The notes under the pieces are model-generated. The model had not been told where the DNA came from. It saw nothing but the letters and a program-made list of their open reading frames with translations, and made no database searches. A DNA stretch of 54,731 nt from an uncultured Mycobacteriaceae bacterium (lineage in GTDB: Bacteria; Actinomycetota; Actinomycetes; Mycobacteriales; Mycobacteriaceae), in the NCBI GenBank assembly GCA_902826815.1, contig CADEGF010000036.1, forward strand, positions 1 to 54,731, read 5' to 3'. This document shows positions 35,292-44,109 of this stretch, one piece after another (the first letter of the stretch is position 1; each line of letters starts with the position of its first letter). The position numbers were made by a program, and so were the translations under genes.

Positions 35292-36118
35292 CGCGGGATG
35301 CGCTCGGCGCAGTCCGTCAACTGTTGGATCGTCGGGGGCTGATAGAAGGACAGCACCGCATGCTGACAGCCTGCGGCTTCCAACTCGGGCAGCGTGGCCA
35401 GCTGCTCGTCGAGATGCCCCGCGTTGGCGGGCTGGACGAACAGCTGGACCGCCCTCTTGATGTCGGCGGGATTCCTGCCGATCTCGGCGCACGCCTCGTC
35501 GAGTTTTGCGCTGGTCCTCGCCCACTCGGCGACATCACCATGGCTGGGTACATTCCACTCGTCGGCGTGGCGCGCGATGACTCGCAGCATCTTCGGCTTC
35601 TCTCCCCCGACGACGATCGGCGGGTGCGGGCGCTGTAGCGGCTTGGGTTCGGACAGCGCGTCGCGCAGGGTGTAGTAGCGGCCTTCGAACGTGACCGAAT
35701 CCTCCGTCCACAATCTCTTTATCAGCGTCAGCGCCTCGTCCAGCATCGTCACTCGTGTTCCAGCGCCGGGAAACTCGAGGCCGTAGCCGTGATGTTCGGC
35801 TTCATGCCAGCCGGCCCCCAGCCCGAAGTCGAGGCGTCCGCCGCTGATGTGGTCGACCGTGACCGCCATCTTCGCCAGCACCGCCGGATTACGGTAGGTG
35901 ACCCCGGCGACCATGCAGCTCACCCGAGCGCGCCGCACCACCACTGCCATGGCGGCCAGTGACGTCCAGCCCTCAAGCGTCGGGTCGGCGTTGTCGAGCA
36001 AGCCGTAGAAGTGGTCGTAGTTGGCGACCGAGTGAAAGCCGAGTTCGTCTGCGGTGCGCCAGAACTGCTCCATCACCGGATAGTCGAATGTGGGAGCGAG
36101 TTTGGCTGACAGCAGCAT
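35288..36118 (-). CDS. LLM-class (luciferase-like) F420-dependent oxidoreductase
   Basis: A 276-residue bacterial-luciferase-like protein, a family that in mycobacteria normally uses the deazaflavin F420. Family motifs: LGFHSVANYDHFYG, RRARVSCMVAGVTYRNPAVLAKMAVTVDHISGGRLDFGLGAGWHEAEHHGYGLEFP, LWTEDSVTFEGRYYTLRDA and RPHPPIVVGGEKPKMLRVIARHADEWNV, the last two around the cofactor phosphate. The substrate is not known. ATG 36118 is used; a TTG at 36127 is an in-frame alternative with a better-placed GACGG. It ends against gluD with overlapping stop codons. Confidence 0.85.
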   Translation of the reverse strand: MLLSAKLAPTFDYPVMEQFWRTADELGFHSVANYDHFYGLLDNADPTLEGWTSLAAMAVVVRRARVSCMVAGVTYRNPAVLAKMAVTVDHISGGRLDFGLGAGWHEAEHHGYGLEFPGAGTRVTMLDEALTLIKRLWTEDSVTFEGRYYTLRDALSEPKPLQRPHPPIVVGGEKPKMLRVIARHADEWNVPSHGDVAEWARTSAKLDEACAEIGRNPADIKRAVQLFVQPANAGHLDEQLATLPELEAAGCQHAVLSFYQPPTIQQLTDCAERIPR

Positions 36119-36143
36119 GTCGGCCAACTTACCGTCTTGCGAA

Positions 36144-36674
36144 CTAGACCTTTCGGCGCTCGTGCTCGTTGGCGAGCGCCACCTTGACCACGTCGAAGGC
36201 CATCGACTGGCTGTAGCCGCGCCTGGCGAGCATCCCCACCAGCCGGCGAGTCAGCTTGGCGTCGTCGTCAGTGCTGCGTTCGCGGCGCAGTCTGTCGCTG
36301 ACCAGTTGCTCGGCGCGCTCGCGCTCTGCCCCTGCGTCGATATCGGCAAGCGCTGCGGTGATCACCTCGTTGTCGACGCCCTTGGTGCGAAGCTCGGCTG
36401 CCAACGCGCGCTTGCCTTTTCCGGCGTTGATCCGACGCGAGCGCACCCACTGCTCGGCGAAGTCGGTGTCGTCGATCAGTCCGACGTCGGTCAAGCGGTC
36501 GAGCACCCGGGTGCTGACATCGTCGGGATAGCCGCGCTTGGCCAGCTGGCCTTCCAGTTCGGCGCGGGTGCGTGCCCTCGCGGTGAGCAGGCGCAGGCAG
36601 AGCGCCCGCGCCTGCTCCTCGCGAGAAGGCTCAGCCGACTCAGAAGTCGACGGGGGCGGGCAGGACTTCGTCAT
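36144..36674 (-). CDS. recX: Regulatory protein RecX
   Basis: A RecA-binding regulator that blocks filament growth and curbs recombination. It has 176 residues and three helical repeats: [50 protein letters not shown] and [43 protein letters not shown]. The ATG at 36674 lies inside the recA coding end, so the two genes overlap by 35 bases, the same arrangement known in M. tuberculosis and M. smegmatis. Coupled expression would tie RecX to RecA amounts. Confidence 0.94.
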   Translation of the reverse strand: MTKSCPPPSTSESAEPSREEQARALCLRLLTARARTRAELEGQLAKRGYPDDVSTRVLDRLTDVGLIDDTDFAEQWVRSRRINAGKGKRALAAELRTKGVDNEVITAALADIDAGAERERAEQLVSDRLRRERSTDDDAKLTRRLVGMLARRGYSQSMAFDVVKVALANEHERRKV

Positions 36675-38787
36675 CAGCGGTCACCACGGCTCCGATGCCC
36701 ATCTTTTCCTTGATCTTCTTCTCGATCTCGGCGGCCACATCGGGGTTCTCGAGCAGGAAGTTACGGGCGTTCTCCTTGCCCTGGCCCAGCTGCTCACCCT
36801 CATAGGTGAACCACGAGCCGGACTTGCGGACGAAGCCCTGCTCGACACCCAGGTCGATGAGCGAGCCCTCCTTGGAAATGCCCTTTCCATACAGGATGTC
36901 AAACTCGGCCTGTTTGAAGGGGGGCGAAACTTTGTTCTTCACGACCTTGACGCGGGTACGGTTGCCGACCGCGTCAGTGCCGTCCTTCAGCGTCTCAATT
37001 CGCCTGACGTCCAAGCGGACCGAGGCATAGAACTTCAAAGCCTTTCCGCCCGTTGTCGTTTCGGGTGAGTTGTGCACCATGACCCCGTCGGCGAAGTAGT
37101 TGTGTGAGCCTTCCACCTCGATGTCATAGCGACTCATAATCTGATAGTCCGTCTTCGATTCGATGTCAAGGACGCGTGCTGGCATCAGCTGCATCGTCGG
37201 CTTAACAACCTGCTGCTCCACTGCGAACTGATCGCGGAAACGCGGTAACAATTTATAAGCCATAGAAGGATGGACATACGGCGCGACGAGTTCCTGGAAC
37301 TTTGCGGTGGCTTTAGTGGAGAACACCAGATTCACATTCCCCGCTCGACCTGCTCGACGAAGACGGACATCAAAGCCGTAAGCATCGCATAGATAGTCGC
37401 GTAGGCGTTCCTGTGATCCCTCACTCAGGGCTTCCAAGCAGATCTCGATGCGCCCGCTTCCGCCTTGTGTGCGCTGCTGAAGTCCCTTGGACCGCAGCGT
37501 GAAGCCACCGTCGTCCATATACCAGATGGCAAGTGCCAATGGGGTTAGGGCCTTTAGGTACTCGTCGGACAAAAACTTCTTGCCATCCCCCAGATAGACC
37601 GCACTTCGCAGCTCATGGAGTTCAGCCAATGGAGTGAAGTCAGCGAAAACGGCACCCTTACTATTGGTAGTGCGGCAATGAGGGATGTTCTCCATTAAGG
37701 AGAGCTTCCAATCCAAGTACTCAACTTGCTTTACTCCATGCCCCATCCGAAGTCGGGCGCTTTCGGCATCCTGTCGGACAGGTGGCGAGAGGCAACCATC
37801 GCCCATCAACGAGCCCAATACGACCTCCCACTGCTGATCGCTTAGGAGACTGGGCTGTGCCAACATCACGCGGTCACCAACTTGGATATCTTCGGCCTCG
37901 CGCCACCCCCCGGGGGTTCGGATCAAATGATTGCGAGTCATCGCCAGGCTGGCGTGGCCACGTCCGGTTCCGCCTCCAGCCCTATCTACCTTGAAATGTA
38001 GAAATTCCTCAGTTCTGCCGTTGTTGAACCAGTTTGTCACTTTGCGGGGGACGATTTGACCCGACTCGAAGTCGTAAGAGAGGACTTCGACGTCCATCTT
38101 CTGGTTGACGATCTTGCCGAGCTTTTCAGTGCTGCCGTCCGCAAGAGTTACGTTGGTGTACCAGGATCCACACCCGAACATGACCCCGATTTTTTCCCGC
38201 AACTGGTTGATGAAGATCGCGGTGGTACCCGAATTGCTCAGTGCGCCAGTGATCTTGCGCAGTGCCTGGCTCATCAATCGAGCTTGCAGGCCGACGTGAC
38301 TGTCGCCCATCTCACCCTCGATCTCCGCCCTCGGCACCAGCGCGGCTACCGAGTCGATGACCAGAATGTCCAGCGCGCCGGACCTGATCAGCATGTCAGC
38401 GATCTCCAGCGCCTGTTCACCCGTGTCGGGCTGAGAGACCAGCAGCGAGTCGGTATCCACGCCCAGCTTCTTGGCGTACTCCGGATCCAGCGCGTGCTCG
38501 GCATCGATGAACGCCGCGATGCCGCCCGCCGCCTGGGCGTTGGCCACCGCATGCAGCGCGACGGTGGTCTTACCCGAGGACTCCGGGCCGTAGATCTCGA
38601 CGACCCGGCCCCTTGGCAGTCCGCCGATACCGAGCGCCACGTCAAGCGCGATCGAACCGGTGGGGATGACGGAGATCGGCTGACGCACCTCGTCCCCGAG
38701 CCGCATCACCGACCCTTTGCCATGGTTCTTCTCGATCTGCGCGAGCGCCAACTCGAGGGCTTTTTCGCGATCAGGGGCCTGTGACAT
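36640..38787 (-). CDS. recA: Recombinase RecA, interrupted by an intein
   Basis: DNA-strand-exchange ATPase and SOS co-protease. The gene encodes a 715-residue precursor: N-extein 1-205, intein 206-573 and C-extein 574-715, giving a 347-residue spliced RecA. Walker A is GPESSGKTT (67-75), Walker [16 protein letters not shown], and the L2 DNA-binding loop [20 protein letters not shown] is interrupted right after Gly205. The tail is acidic. The start is ATG 38787 ([25 protein letters not shown]); in-frame codons upstream to 38892 are not used. A PafBC-type promoter and a LexA box lie upstream, so expression responds to DNA damage through two routes. Overlaps recX. Confidence 0.97.
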   Translation of the reverse strand: MSQAPDREKALELALAQIEKNHGKGSVMRLGDEVRQPISVIPTGSIALDVALGIGGLPRGRVVEIYGPESSGKTTVALHAVANAQAAGGIAAFIDAEHALDPEYAKKLGVDTDSLLVSQPDTGEQALEIADMLIRSGALDILVIDSVAALVPRAEIEGEMGDSHVGLQARLMSQALRKITGALSNSGTTAIFINQLREKIGVMFGCGSWYTNVTLADGSTEKLGKIVNQKMDVEVLSYDFESGQIVPRKVTNWFNNGRTEEFLHFKVDRAGGGTGRGHASLAMTRNHLIRTPGGWREAEDIQVGDRVMLAQPSLLSDQQWEVVLGSLMGDGCLSPPVRQDAESARLRMGHGVKQVEYLDWKLSLMENIPHCRTTNSKGAVFADFTPLAELHELRSAVYLGDGKKFLSDEYLKALTPLALAIWYMDDGGFTLRSKGLQQRTQGGSGRIEICLEALSEGSQERLRDYLCDAYGFDVRLRRAGRAGNVNLVFSTKATAKFQELVAPYVHPSMAYKLLPRFRDQFAVEQQVVKPTMQLMPARVLDIESKTDYQIMSRYDIEVEGSHNYFADGVMVHNSPETTTGGKALKFYASVRLDVRRIETLKDGTDAVGNRTRVKVVKNKVSPPFKQAEFDILYGKGISKEGSLIDLGVEQGFVRKSGSWFTYEGEQLGQGKENARNFLLENPDVAAEIEKKIKEKMGIGAVVTADDEVLPAPVDF
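37069..38172 (-). other. RecA intein with LAGLIDADG homing endonuclease (368 residues)
   Basis: Self-splicing protein insertion at the RecA-b site (after Gly205), the one used in M. leprae, not the site of the M. tuberculosis intein. The first residue is Cys ([17 protein letters not shown]); block B has TRNH; blocks F/G read [21 protein letters not shown] with the penultimate His and final Asn; the +1 extein residue is Ser. All residues needed for splicing are therefore present. The central part has two dodecapeptide-type motifs, [10 protein letters not shown] and [10 protein letters not shown], both with the acidic residue, so the endonuclease may be active. Base composition is visibly less G/C-rich than the exteins, with A/T runs such as that near 37250. 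Confidence 0.95.
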
Positions 38788-38845
38788 GGGATGGTCTCCG
38801 TCTCTCTCGGTGCTTCCGTGATCGTTTTCGATCGGGTTGGCCGTG

Positions 38846-38868
38846 ACGTTAGAGGTAGGTGCCGACAA
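38846..38868 (-). promoter_or_regulatory. PafBC-dependent (RecA-NDp) promoter of recA
   Basis: On the minus strand TTGTCGGCA, eight bases, then TAACGT. This fits the LexA-independent DNA-damage promoter motif of mycobacteria, TTGTCRGTG-N8-TANNNT. Transcription would start about 50 bases before the recA ATG. Confidence 0.75.
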
Positions 38869-38897
38869 GTCGTTGTTTCCGCTGTCGCCCACAGTAG

Positions 38898-38913
38898 ACG
38901 AACACCTGTTCGA
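38898..38913 (-). promoter_or_regulatory. LexA (SOS) box of recA
   Basis: On the minus strand TCGAACAGGTGTTCGT, one base off the mycobacterial consensus. It is 111 bases upstream of the recA start and 30 bases upstream of the PafBC-type promoter. It also lies 85 bases from the divergent hypA start. Confidence 0.8.
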
Positions 38914-38997
38914 TTCAAGCTGACACGCCGATCGGCGGCGAGTCGACGGAGAATCGGCCTATCGTGGGGTCACCGGCTCGGCAAAGAGCGGACTGAC

Positions 38998-39327
38998 ATG
39001 CACGAAATGGCGATCACGCAGAGTGTTGTCGACGCGGTATGTGAACATGCCGCGGGTCGTCGCGTGCACAGCGTCAAGGTCGAGGTCGGCGAGCTGTGCG
39101 CCTTGGTCCCCAACTCCATGCAGTTCTGCTTCGAACTGGCCACCCAGGGCACGGTCGCCGACGGGGCCCTCCTCGATCTCGATGTCAGGCCGGGCGCAGC
39201 GCGCTGCCGCGGCTGTCAACAGGAGTTCGAATTGCACGACCTGATCCTGTTGTGTCCGTGCGGAAGTGCCGATATCGACGTGCTGGCGGGCCGCGACCTG
39301 CGAATCCTCTCGATGGAAGTGAGCTGA
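38998..39327 (+). CDS. hypA: Hydrogenase nickel metallochaperone HypA
   Basis: Brings Ni(II) to the hydrogenase large subunit with HypB. It has 109 residues; ATG 38998 gives the Ni-binding N-terminus MHEMAITQSVVDAV. The zinc site is CRGC and, later, a CPC-type motif (LLCPCGSADID) in which the second pair is closer than the usual CxxC; this form is also seen in related actinobacterial HypA as far as I recall. It is the first gene of the hydrogenase cluster, divergent from recA, and lies three bases before hypB. Confidence 0.93.
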   Translation: MHEMAITQSVVDAVCEHAAGRRVHSVKVEVGELCALVPNSMQFCFELATQGTVADGALLDLDVRPGAARCRGCQQEFELHDLILLCPCGSADIDVLAGRDLRILSMEVS

Positions 39328-39329
39328 CC

Positions 39330-40142
39330 ATGTGCGCGACATGCGGATGCGGCGACGACGGCGCCGTCATCACCGTTGCAGGCGACCACCAGCACGAACA
39401 CGAACATCAAAACCACCACCACGACGGCCACACCCACACCGAGACCGTCTCGCTGGAGCAGAAGGTTCTGCAGAAGAACGATCTACTCGCCGAGCAGAAC
39501 CGGCAGTGGCTCGCCGAGCGTGACGTCCTCGCACTCAACGTCACCAGCTCACCGGGGGCGGGCAAGACGACCCTTCTAGAGCGCACCATCCGCGAGTTGA
39601 CGGCCGACCGGCCGGTCGCCGTCATCGAAGGCGATCAGGAGACCTTGCTCGACGCCGAACGAATCCGCGCCGCGGGCGCGCGGGCGGTCCAGATCAACAC
39701 CGGCGCCGGCTGCCACCTCGACGCTGACATGATTCACCGAGCCCTTCACGCGCTCGAACCGGAATCGGGGTCACTGCTGTTCATCGAGAACGTCGGCAAT
39801 CTGGTCTGCCCGGCGCTATTCGATCTCGGCGAGCACAGCAAAGTGGTGGTGATCTCGGTGACCGAGGGCGCGGACAAGCCGCTCAAGTACCCGCATATGT
39901 TTGCCGCAGCCGGGCTCGTCATCATCAACAAGATCGATCTGCTGCCGTACGTCGACTTCGATCTTGAAAAGTGCGCCGGCTACGCCCGCTCGGTTAACCC
40001 AGGCGTCAGCATCTTGCCGTTGTCCGCCACCACGGGTGAGGGTGTTCCCCAATGGTACGAATGGGTCGCTTCGCAGGCAGACGCAACGGCAAACATATGC
40101 ATGTCGTTAGATTCCGTTGACAAGACATACGGGCCGGAGTAA
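39330..40142 (+). CDS. hypB: Hydrogenase nickel-insertion GTPase HypB
   Basis: GTPase that drives nickel insertion, 270 residues from ATG 39330. The N-terminus has the high-affinity Ni motif MCATCGCG, then a His-rich stretch (HQHEHEHQNHHHDGHTH) that may store Ni. The G domain has P-loop SSPGAGKTTLLERTI, EGDQETLLDAERI, the metal-site GAGCHLDADMI, IENVGNLVCPALFDLGE and G4 NKIDLLPYV. It is between hypA and the hydrogenase subunit genes. The 87 bases downstream of its stop hold a G/C palindrome (40205-40217) before hhyS. Confidence 0.95.
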   Translation: MCATCGCGDDGAVITVAGDHQHEHEHQNHHHDGHTHTETVSLEQKVLQKNDLLAEQNRQWLAERDVLALNVTSSPGAGKTTLLERTIRELTADRPVAVIEGDQETLLDAERIRAAGARAVQINTGAGCHLDADMIHRALHALEPESGSLLFIENVGNLVCPALFDLGEHSKVVVISVTEGADKPLKYPHMFAAAGLVIINKIDLLPYVDFDLEKCAGYARSVNPGVSILPLSATTGEGVPQWYEWVASQADATANICMSLDSVDKTYGPE

Positions 40143-40229
40143 ACCGAGAATCAGCGCTCCGACATGTGGGTGCAAACGTCCGGTGTGACGATGGGGGCTC
40201 CCAGCCCGGGTCCCGGGAAGCTGTGACAT

Positions 40230-41285
40230 ATGCCAACTGAGGCAGCAGTCAAAGCGGAAGAAGCATTGATCCATGTGCTGTGGATCAATGCGGGGTTGAG
40301 TTGTGACGGTGATTCCGTGGCGCTGACTGCCGCCACACAACCCAGTGTCGAAGAGATCGCCCTTGGCGCGCTCCCCGGCCTGCCGAAAGTCGCCGTGCAC
40401 TGGCCCCTGATCGATTTCGAGTGCGGACCAAACGGGGGGGCCGACGACTTCCTCGAATGGTTCTTCAAGGGCGAGCGGGGAGAGTTGGACCCGTTCGTGC
40501 TGGTCGTCGAGGGTTCCATCCCGAACGAACAGCTGCACGACGAAGGCTACTGGTGCGGGTTCGGAAATGATCCTGCGACCGGACAGCCGATGACGACGAG
40601 CGAATGGGTGGACCGGCTCGCGCCTAAGGCCACCGCGATCGTAGCGGTCGGAACCTGCGCGACCTACGGCGGAATCCACGCGATGGCGGGCAACCCGACC
40701 GGAGCCATGGGTGTGCCCGATTATCTGGGATGGGACTGGAAGAGCAAGGCGGGCATACCGATAGTCTGCGTGCCCGGCTGCCCGATCCAACCGGACAATC
40801 TGGCCGAGACGCTCACCTATCTGCTCTACATGGCCACCGACCAGGCGCCGATGATCCCGCTCGACGATGCCCTGCGGCCCAAGTGGCTGTTCGGCGCGAC
40901 CGTGCACGAGGGCTGCGACCGGGCCGGGTATTACGAGCAAGGCGATTTCGCGACCGAGTACGGATCGCCGAAATGCATTGTCAAGCTCGGCTGTTGGGGA
41001 CCCGTCGTGAAGTGCAATGTGCCCAAGCGCGGATGGATCAACGGCGTCGGTGGGTGCCCGAACGTCGGCGGAATCTGCATCGGCTGCACGATGCCCGGCT
41101 TCCCGGACAAGTTCATGCCGTTCATGGACGAGCCGCCGGGCGGGACGCTTTCGTCGACAGCGTCGGGACTCTACGGGTCGTTGATCCGTCCCCTGCGTGC
41201 GATCACCGGGCGCACTCTCGACAAAGAACCGAAGTGGCGGCACCCCGGTAAGAAACTCACCACCGGAGCGACTCGCACCTGGTAA
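40230..41285 (+). CDS. hhyS: Group 1h [NiFe]-hydrogenase small subunit
   Basis: Electron-transfer subunit with three iron-sulfur clusters, 351 residues, ATG 40230 with GGGAAG upstream. The proximal site has GLSCDGDS (Cys25, then Asp28 in place of the usual Cys), GTCATYGG (Cys143) and CVPGCPIQPDN (Cys184). This three-Cys/one-Asp set is characteristic of the actinobacterial group 1h (formerly group 5) enzymes and is linked to oxygen insensitivity. The medial and distal sites use HEGCDRAGYY, KLGCWGPVVKCN and GGCPNVGGICIGCTMPGFPD. No Tat signal precedes the protein, unlike other group 1 hydrogenases, which fits a cytoplasmic-side enzyme. The gene name follows M. smegmatis Hhy. Confidence 0.93.
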   Translation: MPTEAAVKAEEALIHVLWINAGLSCDGDSVALTAATQPSVEEIALGALPGLPKVAVHWPLIDFECGPNGGADDFLEWFFKGERGELDPFVLVVEGSIPNEQLHDEGYWCGFGNDPATGQPMTTSEWVDRLAPKATAIVAVGTCATYGGIHAMAGNPTGAMGVPDYLGWDWKSKAGIPIVCVPGCPIQPDNLAETLTYLLYMATDQAPMIPLDDALRPKWLFGATVHEGCDRAGYYEQGDFATEYGSPKCIVKLGCWGPVVKCNVPKRGWINGVGGCPNVGGICIGCTMPGFPDKFMPFMDEPPGGTLSSTASGLYGSLIRPLRAITGRTLDKEPKWRHPGKKLTTGATRTW

Positions 41286-41379
41286 GTGCGGGTCCCCCGG
41301 CGCGCACGGCGGGCGATTGCCCGGTTTCGGCGAAATGCCCTGTGGCGCAGTGGACCACACATATGAAAGAGACATTCCG

Positions 41380-43176
41380 ATGACAACGACCATCCCCGAC
41401 CCGTCACACGTCAAGCGCGAGCCCGGCCAGCTTGTCGAGATGGCGTGGGACCCGATCACGCGAATTGTCGGCAGCCTGGGCATCTACACCAAGATCGACT
41501 TCGAGAACAGAGAAGTGGTCGAATGCCACAGCACGTCGTCGATCTTCCGCGGCTACTCGATCTTCATGAAGGGCAAAGATCCTCGCGACGCGCACTTCAT
41601 CACCAGCCGCATCTGCGGAATCTGCGGCGACAACCACGCCACCTGCTCCTGCTACTGCCAGAACATGGCATACGGTGTGCGGCCGCCGCACCTCGGCGAG
41701 TGGATCGTCAATCTCGGCGAGGCCGCGGAATACATGTTTGACCACAACATCTTTCAGGAGAACCTGGTCGGCGTGGACTACTGCGAGAAGATGGTTTCGG
41801 AGACCAACCCCAGTGTGCTCGCCAAGGCGGAAAACACGCAGGCACCCAACGCCGAGGCACACGGGTACCGCACCATCGCCGACATCATGCGGGCGCTCAA
41901 TCCTTTCACAGGTGAGTTCTATCGGGAGGCGCTCCAGGTCAGCCGGTGGACGCGGGAGATGTTCTGCCTCATGGAAGGTCGGCACGTGCACCCCTCCACG
42001 CTGTACCCCGGCGGCGTCGGCACCACGGCCACCATCCAGTTGATGACGGACTACATCACCCGGCTGATGCGCTACGTCGAGTTCATGAAAGCGGTCGTGC
42101 CGATGCACGACGATCTGTTCGACTTCTTCTACGAAGCGCTACCCGGCTACGAGGAGGTCGGCTTACGCCGCACCCTGCTCGGCTGCTGGGGCTCCTTCCA
42201 GGACCCCGAGGTTTGCAACTTCGACTACAAGGACATGGAGGCGTGGGGCAACGCCATGTTCGTCACGCCCGGCGTGGTGATCGACGGCAAGCTGCACACC
42301 CACTCGCTGGTGGACATCAACCTCGGCATCCGGATCCTGCTCGGCCATTCGTACTACGACGACTGGTCCGACCAGGAGATGTTCGTAAAGACCGACCCGC
42401 TCGGCAACCCGGTGGACCGGCGGCACCCGTGGAACCAGCACACCAACCCGCGTCCGCAGAAGCGGGACTTCGATTCCAACTACAGCTGGGTGATGTCTCC
42501 ACGCTGGTTCGACGGCAAGGATCACCTGGCACTCGATACCGGGGGCGGGCCCCTTGCCCGGCTGTGGTCCACGGCGCTGGCCGGCCTCGTCGACATCGGC
42601 TACGTCAAGGCCACCGGCTCCAGCGTGCAGATCAATTTGCCGAAAACCGCGCTCAAGGGCCCGGTTTCGCTGGAGTGGAAGGTGCCGCAGTACGGCAGCA
42701 ACACGATCGAGCGCAACCGCGCCCGCACGTACTTTCAGGCGTATGCGGCCGCATGCGCACTGCATTTCGCCGAGAAGGCGCTCGTCGAGATCCGCGCAGG
42801 CCGCACGAAGACGTGGGAGAAGTTCGACGTACCCAAAGAAGGCATCGGCTGCGGGTTCACCGAGGCGGTCCGCGGCGTGCTCAGCCACCATATGGTGATC
42901 CGCGACGGCAAGATCGCGAACTACCATCCGTATCCGCCGACGCCGTGGAACGCGAACCCTCGCGACAGTTACGGCACACCGGGCCCCTACGAGGATGCTG
43001 TGCAGGGGCAGCCGATCTTCGAGGAGAACGATCGGGAGCACTTCAAGGGCATCGACATCATGCGCACGGTGCGCAGTTTCGATCCGTGCCTGCCCTGCGG
43101 CGTGCACATGTACCTCGGTAAGGGGAAGACACTCGAGAGGTTGCACTCCCCGACCCAGTCCGTCACCGGGGAATGA
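41380..43176 (+). CDS. hhyL: Group 1h [NiFe]-hydrogenase large subunit
   Basis: Catalytic subunit that oxidises H2, 598 residues from ATG 41380 (GAAAGAGA upstream). The Ni-Fe ligands are the first pair in RICGICGDNH (Cys79, Cys82) and the second in DPCLPCGVH (Cys570, Cys573). After His576 there is a 22-residue tail (MYLGKGKTLERLHSPTQSV..) expected to be removed by the maturation protease encoded at 46905-47399 after Ni is inserted. The sequence around GDNHATCSC is typical of group 1h. It is the second subunit after hhyS with 94 bases between, where a weak ribosome site is the only feature I see. Likely function: scavenging of low H2 as energy source. Confidence 0.95.
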   Translation: MTTTIPDPSHVKREPGQLVEMAWDPITRIVGSLGIYTKIDFENREVVECHSTSSIFRGYSIFMKGKDPRDAHFITSRICGICGDNHATCSCYCQNMAYGVRPPHLGEWIVNLGEAAEYMFDHNIFQENLVGVDYCEKMVSETNPSVLAKAENTQAPNAEAHGYRTIADIMRALNPFTGEFYREALQVSRWTREMFCLMEGRHVHPSTLYPGGVGTTATIQLMTDYITRLMRYVEFMKAVVPMHDDLFDFFYEALPGYEEVGLRRTLLGCWGSFQDPEVCNFDYKDMEAWGNAMFVTPGVVIDGKLHTHSLVDINLGIRILLGHSYYDDWSDQEMFVKTDPLGNPVDRRHPWNQHTNPRPQKRDFDSNYSWVMSPRWFDGKDHLALDTGGGPLARLWSTALAGLVDIGYVKATGSSVQINLPKTALKGPVSLEWKVPQYGSNTIERNRARTYFQAYAAACALHFAEKALVEIRAGRTKTWEKFDVPKEGIGCGFTEAVRGVLSHHMVIRDGKIANYHPYPPTPWNANPRDSYGTPGPYEDAVQGQPIFEENDREHFKGIDIMRTVRSFDPCLPCGVHMYLGKGKTLERLHSPTQSVTGE

Positions 43177-43179
43177 CAC

Positions 43180-44109
43180 ATGCCGCATCGCCCGGACGAC
43201 CCTGATCAAGACGCACAGTTGCGCACGGCGGGCGAGCGGATACAGAACCTCCTCGACGCCAGCGCGGCAGGCGGCGCCGTCGCGCACGAGCGTGCTGAGC
43301 AGTTGGTCCGTGAAGTGGCCGATCTCTACGGCGCGGGCCTCGAACGGATGATGGCCATGGCCGTCGAGGCACAGCCCGATCTCGCGGACGGGTTCGCCGC
43401 CGACGACCTGATCGCCAGCCTGCTGCTGGTGCACGGGTTACACCCGCACGGCGTCGAGCGCCGGGTCGAGGACGCGTTGAACAGCGTGCGGCCTTACCTC
43501 GGGTCACACGGCGGCGATGTTCATCTGCTCGACGTCGACGGCGCAGTGGTTCGGCTGCAGTTCGCGGGCAGCTGCAAGAGCTGCCCGTCGTCGTCGGTCA
43601 CCCTCGAGCTGGCCGTCGAAGACGCGGTGCGCGCTGCGGCGCCCGAGATTTCGTCGATCGAGGTGGTGGCCGCCGAAGCAGACGCAAAGGCCCCGGTTAT
43701 TCCGGTGGACAGCCTGATGAACCGCGTGCGCACGCAGCCACCGGGGCACGACTGGTATCCGGTGCCCGGCGTCGCCGACCTCGCCCCGGGAGAGGTCGGC
43801 GGGTTCGTTGTCGCAGGCATGGCGGTGCTGGCGTGCCGACTCGACGACCGGTTGTTCGCGTACCGGGACCGCTGCGGCGCCTGCGGTGAGTCGCTCGCCG
43901 GTGCGGCGCTGCATCGTCGGCTCGGCTCGGCCAACGCCGTACTGCGGTGCCCGAACTGCCGTGCGCATTTCGACGTTGTGCACGCGGGCGCCTGCGTCGA
44001 CGAAAGCAGTGCGTTTCCTGGGAACGACGGAGCCCATCTCGAACCGGTACCGCTGTTGGAACGCGACGGGGTGCTGTCGATGGCGGTCGCCGAGGCGGTC
44101 GAAGCATGA
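43180..44109 (+). CDS. NifU-domain / Rieske-like fusion protein, candidate electron-transfer partner
   Basis: A 309-residue fusion, three bases after hhyL. Residues 1-90 are helical, 95-165 are a NifU C-terminal domain with SCKSCPSS (Cys132, Cys135) that can hold an iron-sulfur cluster, and 185-270 a Rieske-like fold (VAGMAVLACRLDDRLFAYRDRCGACGESL..VLRCPNCRAHFDV). The Rieske Cys-x-His pairs are here CxxC (232/235) and CxxC (257/260), so the ligand set is four Cys, as in zinc or rubredoxin sites, not a normal [2Fe-2S] Rieske. The position directly after the subunits suggests it passes electrons or helps cluster assembly (an HhyE-type role, by analogy). Its TGA stop overlaps the first copy of an ATGA junction. 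Confidence 0.82.
   Translation: MPHRPDDPDQDAQLRTAGERIQNLLDASAAGGAVAHERAEQLVREVADLYGAGLERMMAMAVEAQPDLADGFAADDLIASLLLVHGLHPHGVERRVEDALNSVRPYLGSHGGDVHLLDVDGAVVRLQFAGSCKSCPSSSVTLELAVEDAVRAAAPEISSIEVVAAEADAKAPVIPVDSLMNRVRTQPPGHDWYPVPGVADLAPGEVGGFVVAGMAVLACRLDDRLFAYRDRCGACGESLAGAALHRRLGSANAVLRCPNCRAHFDVVHAGACVDESSAFPGNDGAHLEPVPLLERDGVLSMAVAEAVEA

Noticed and set aside
40143-40229. A DosR box before hhyS
   Set aside because: The G/C palindrome CCCGGGTCCCGGG does not match the 20-base DosR motif. Hypoxia control may exist but is not visible here.
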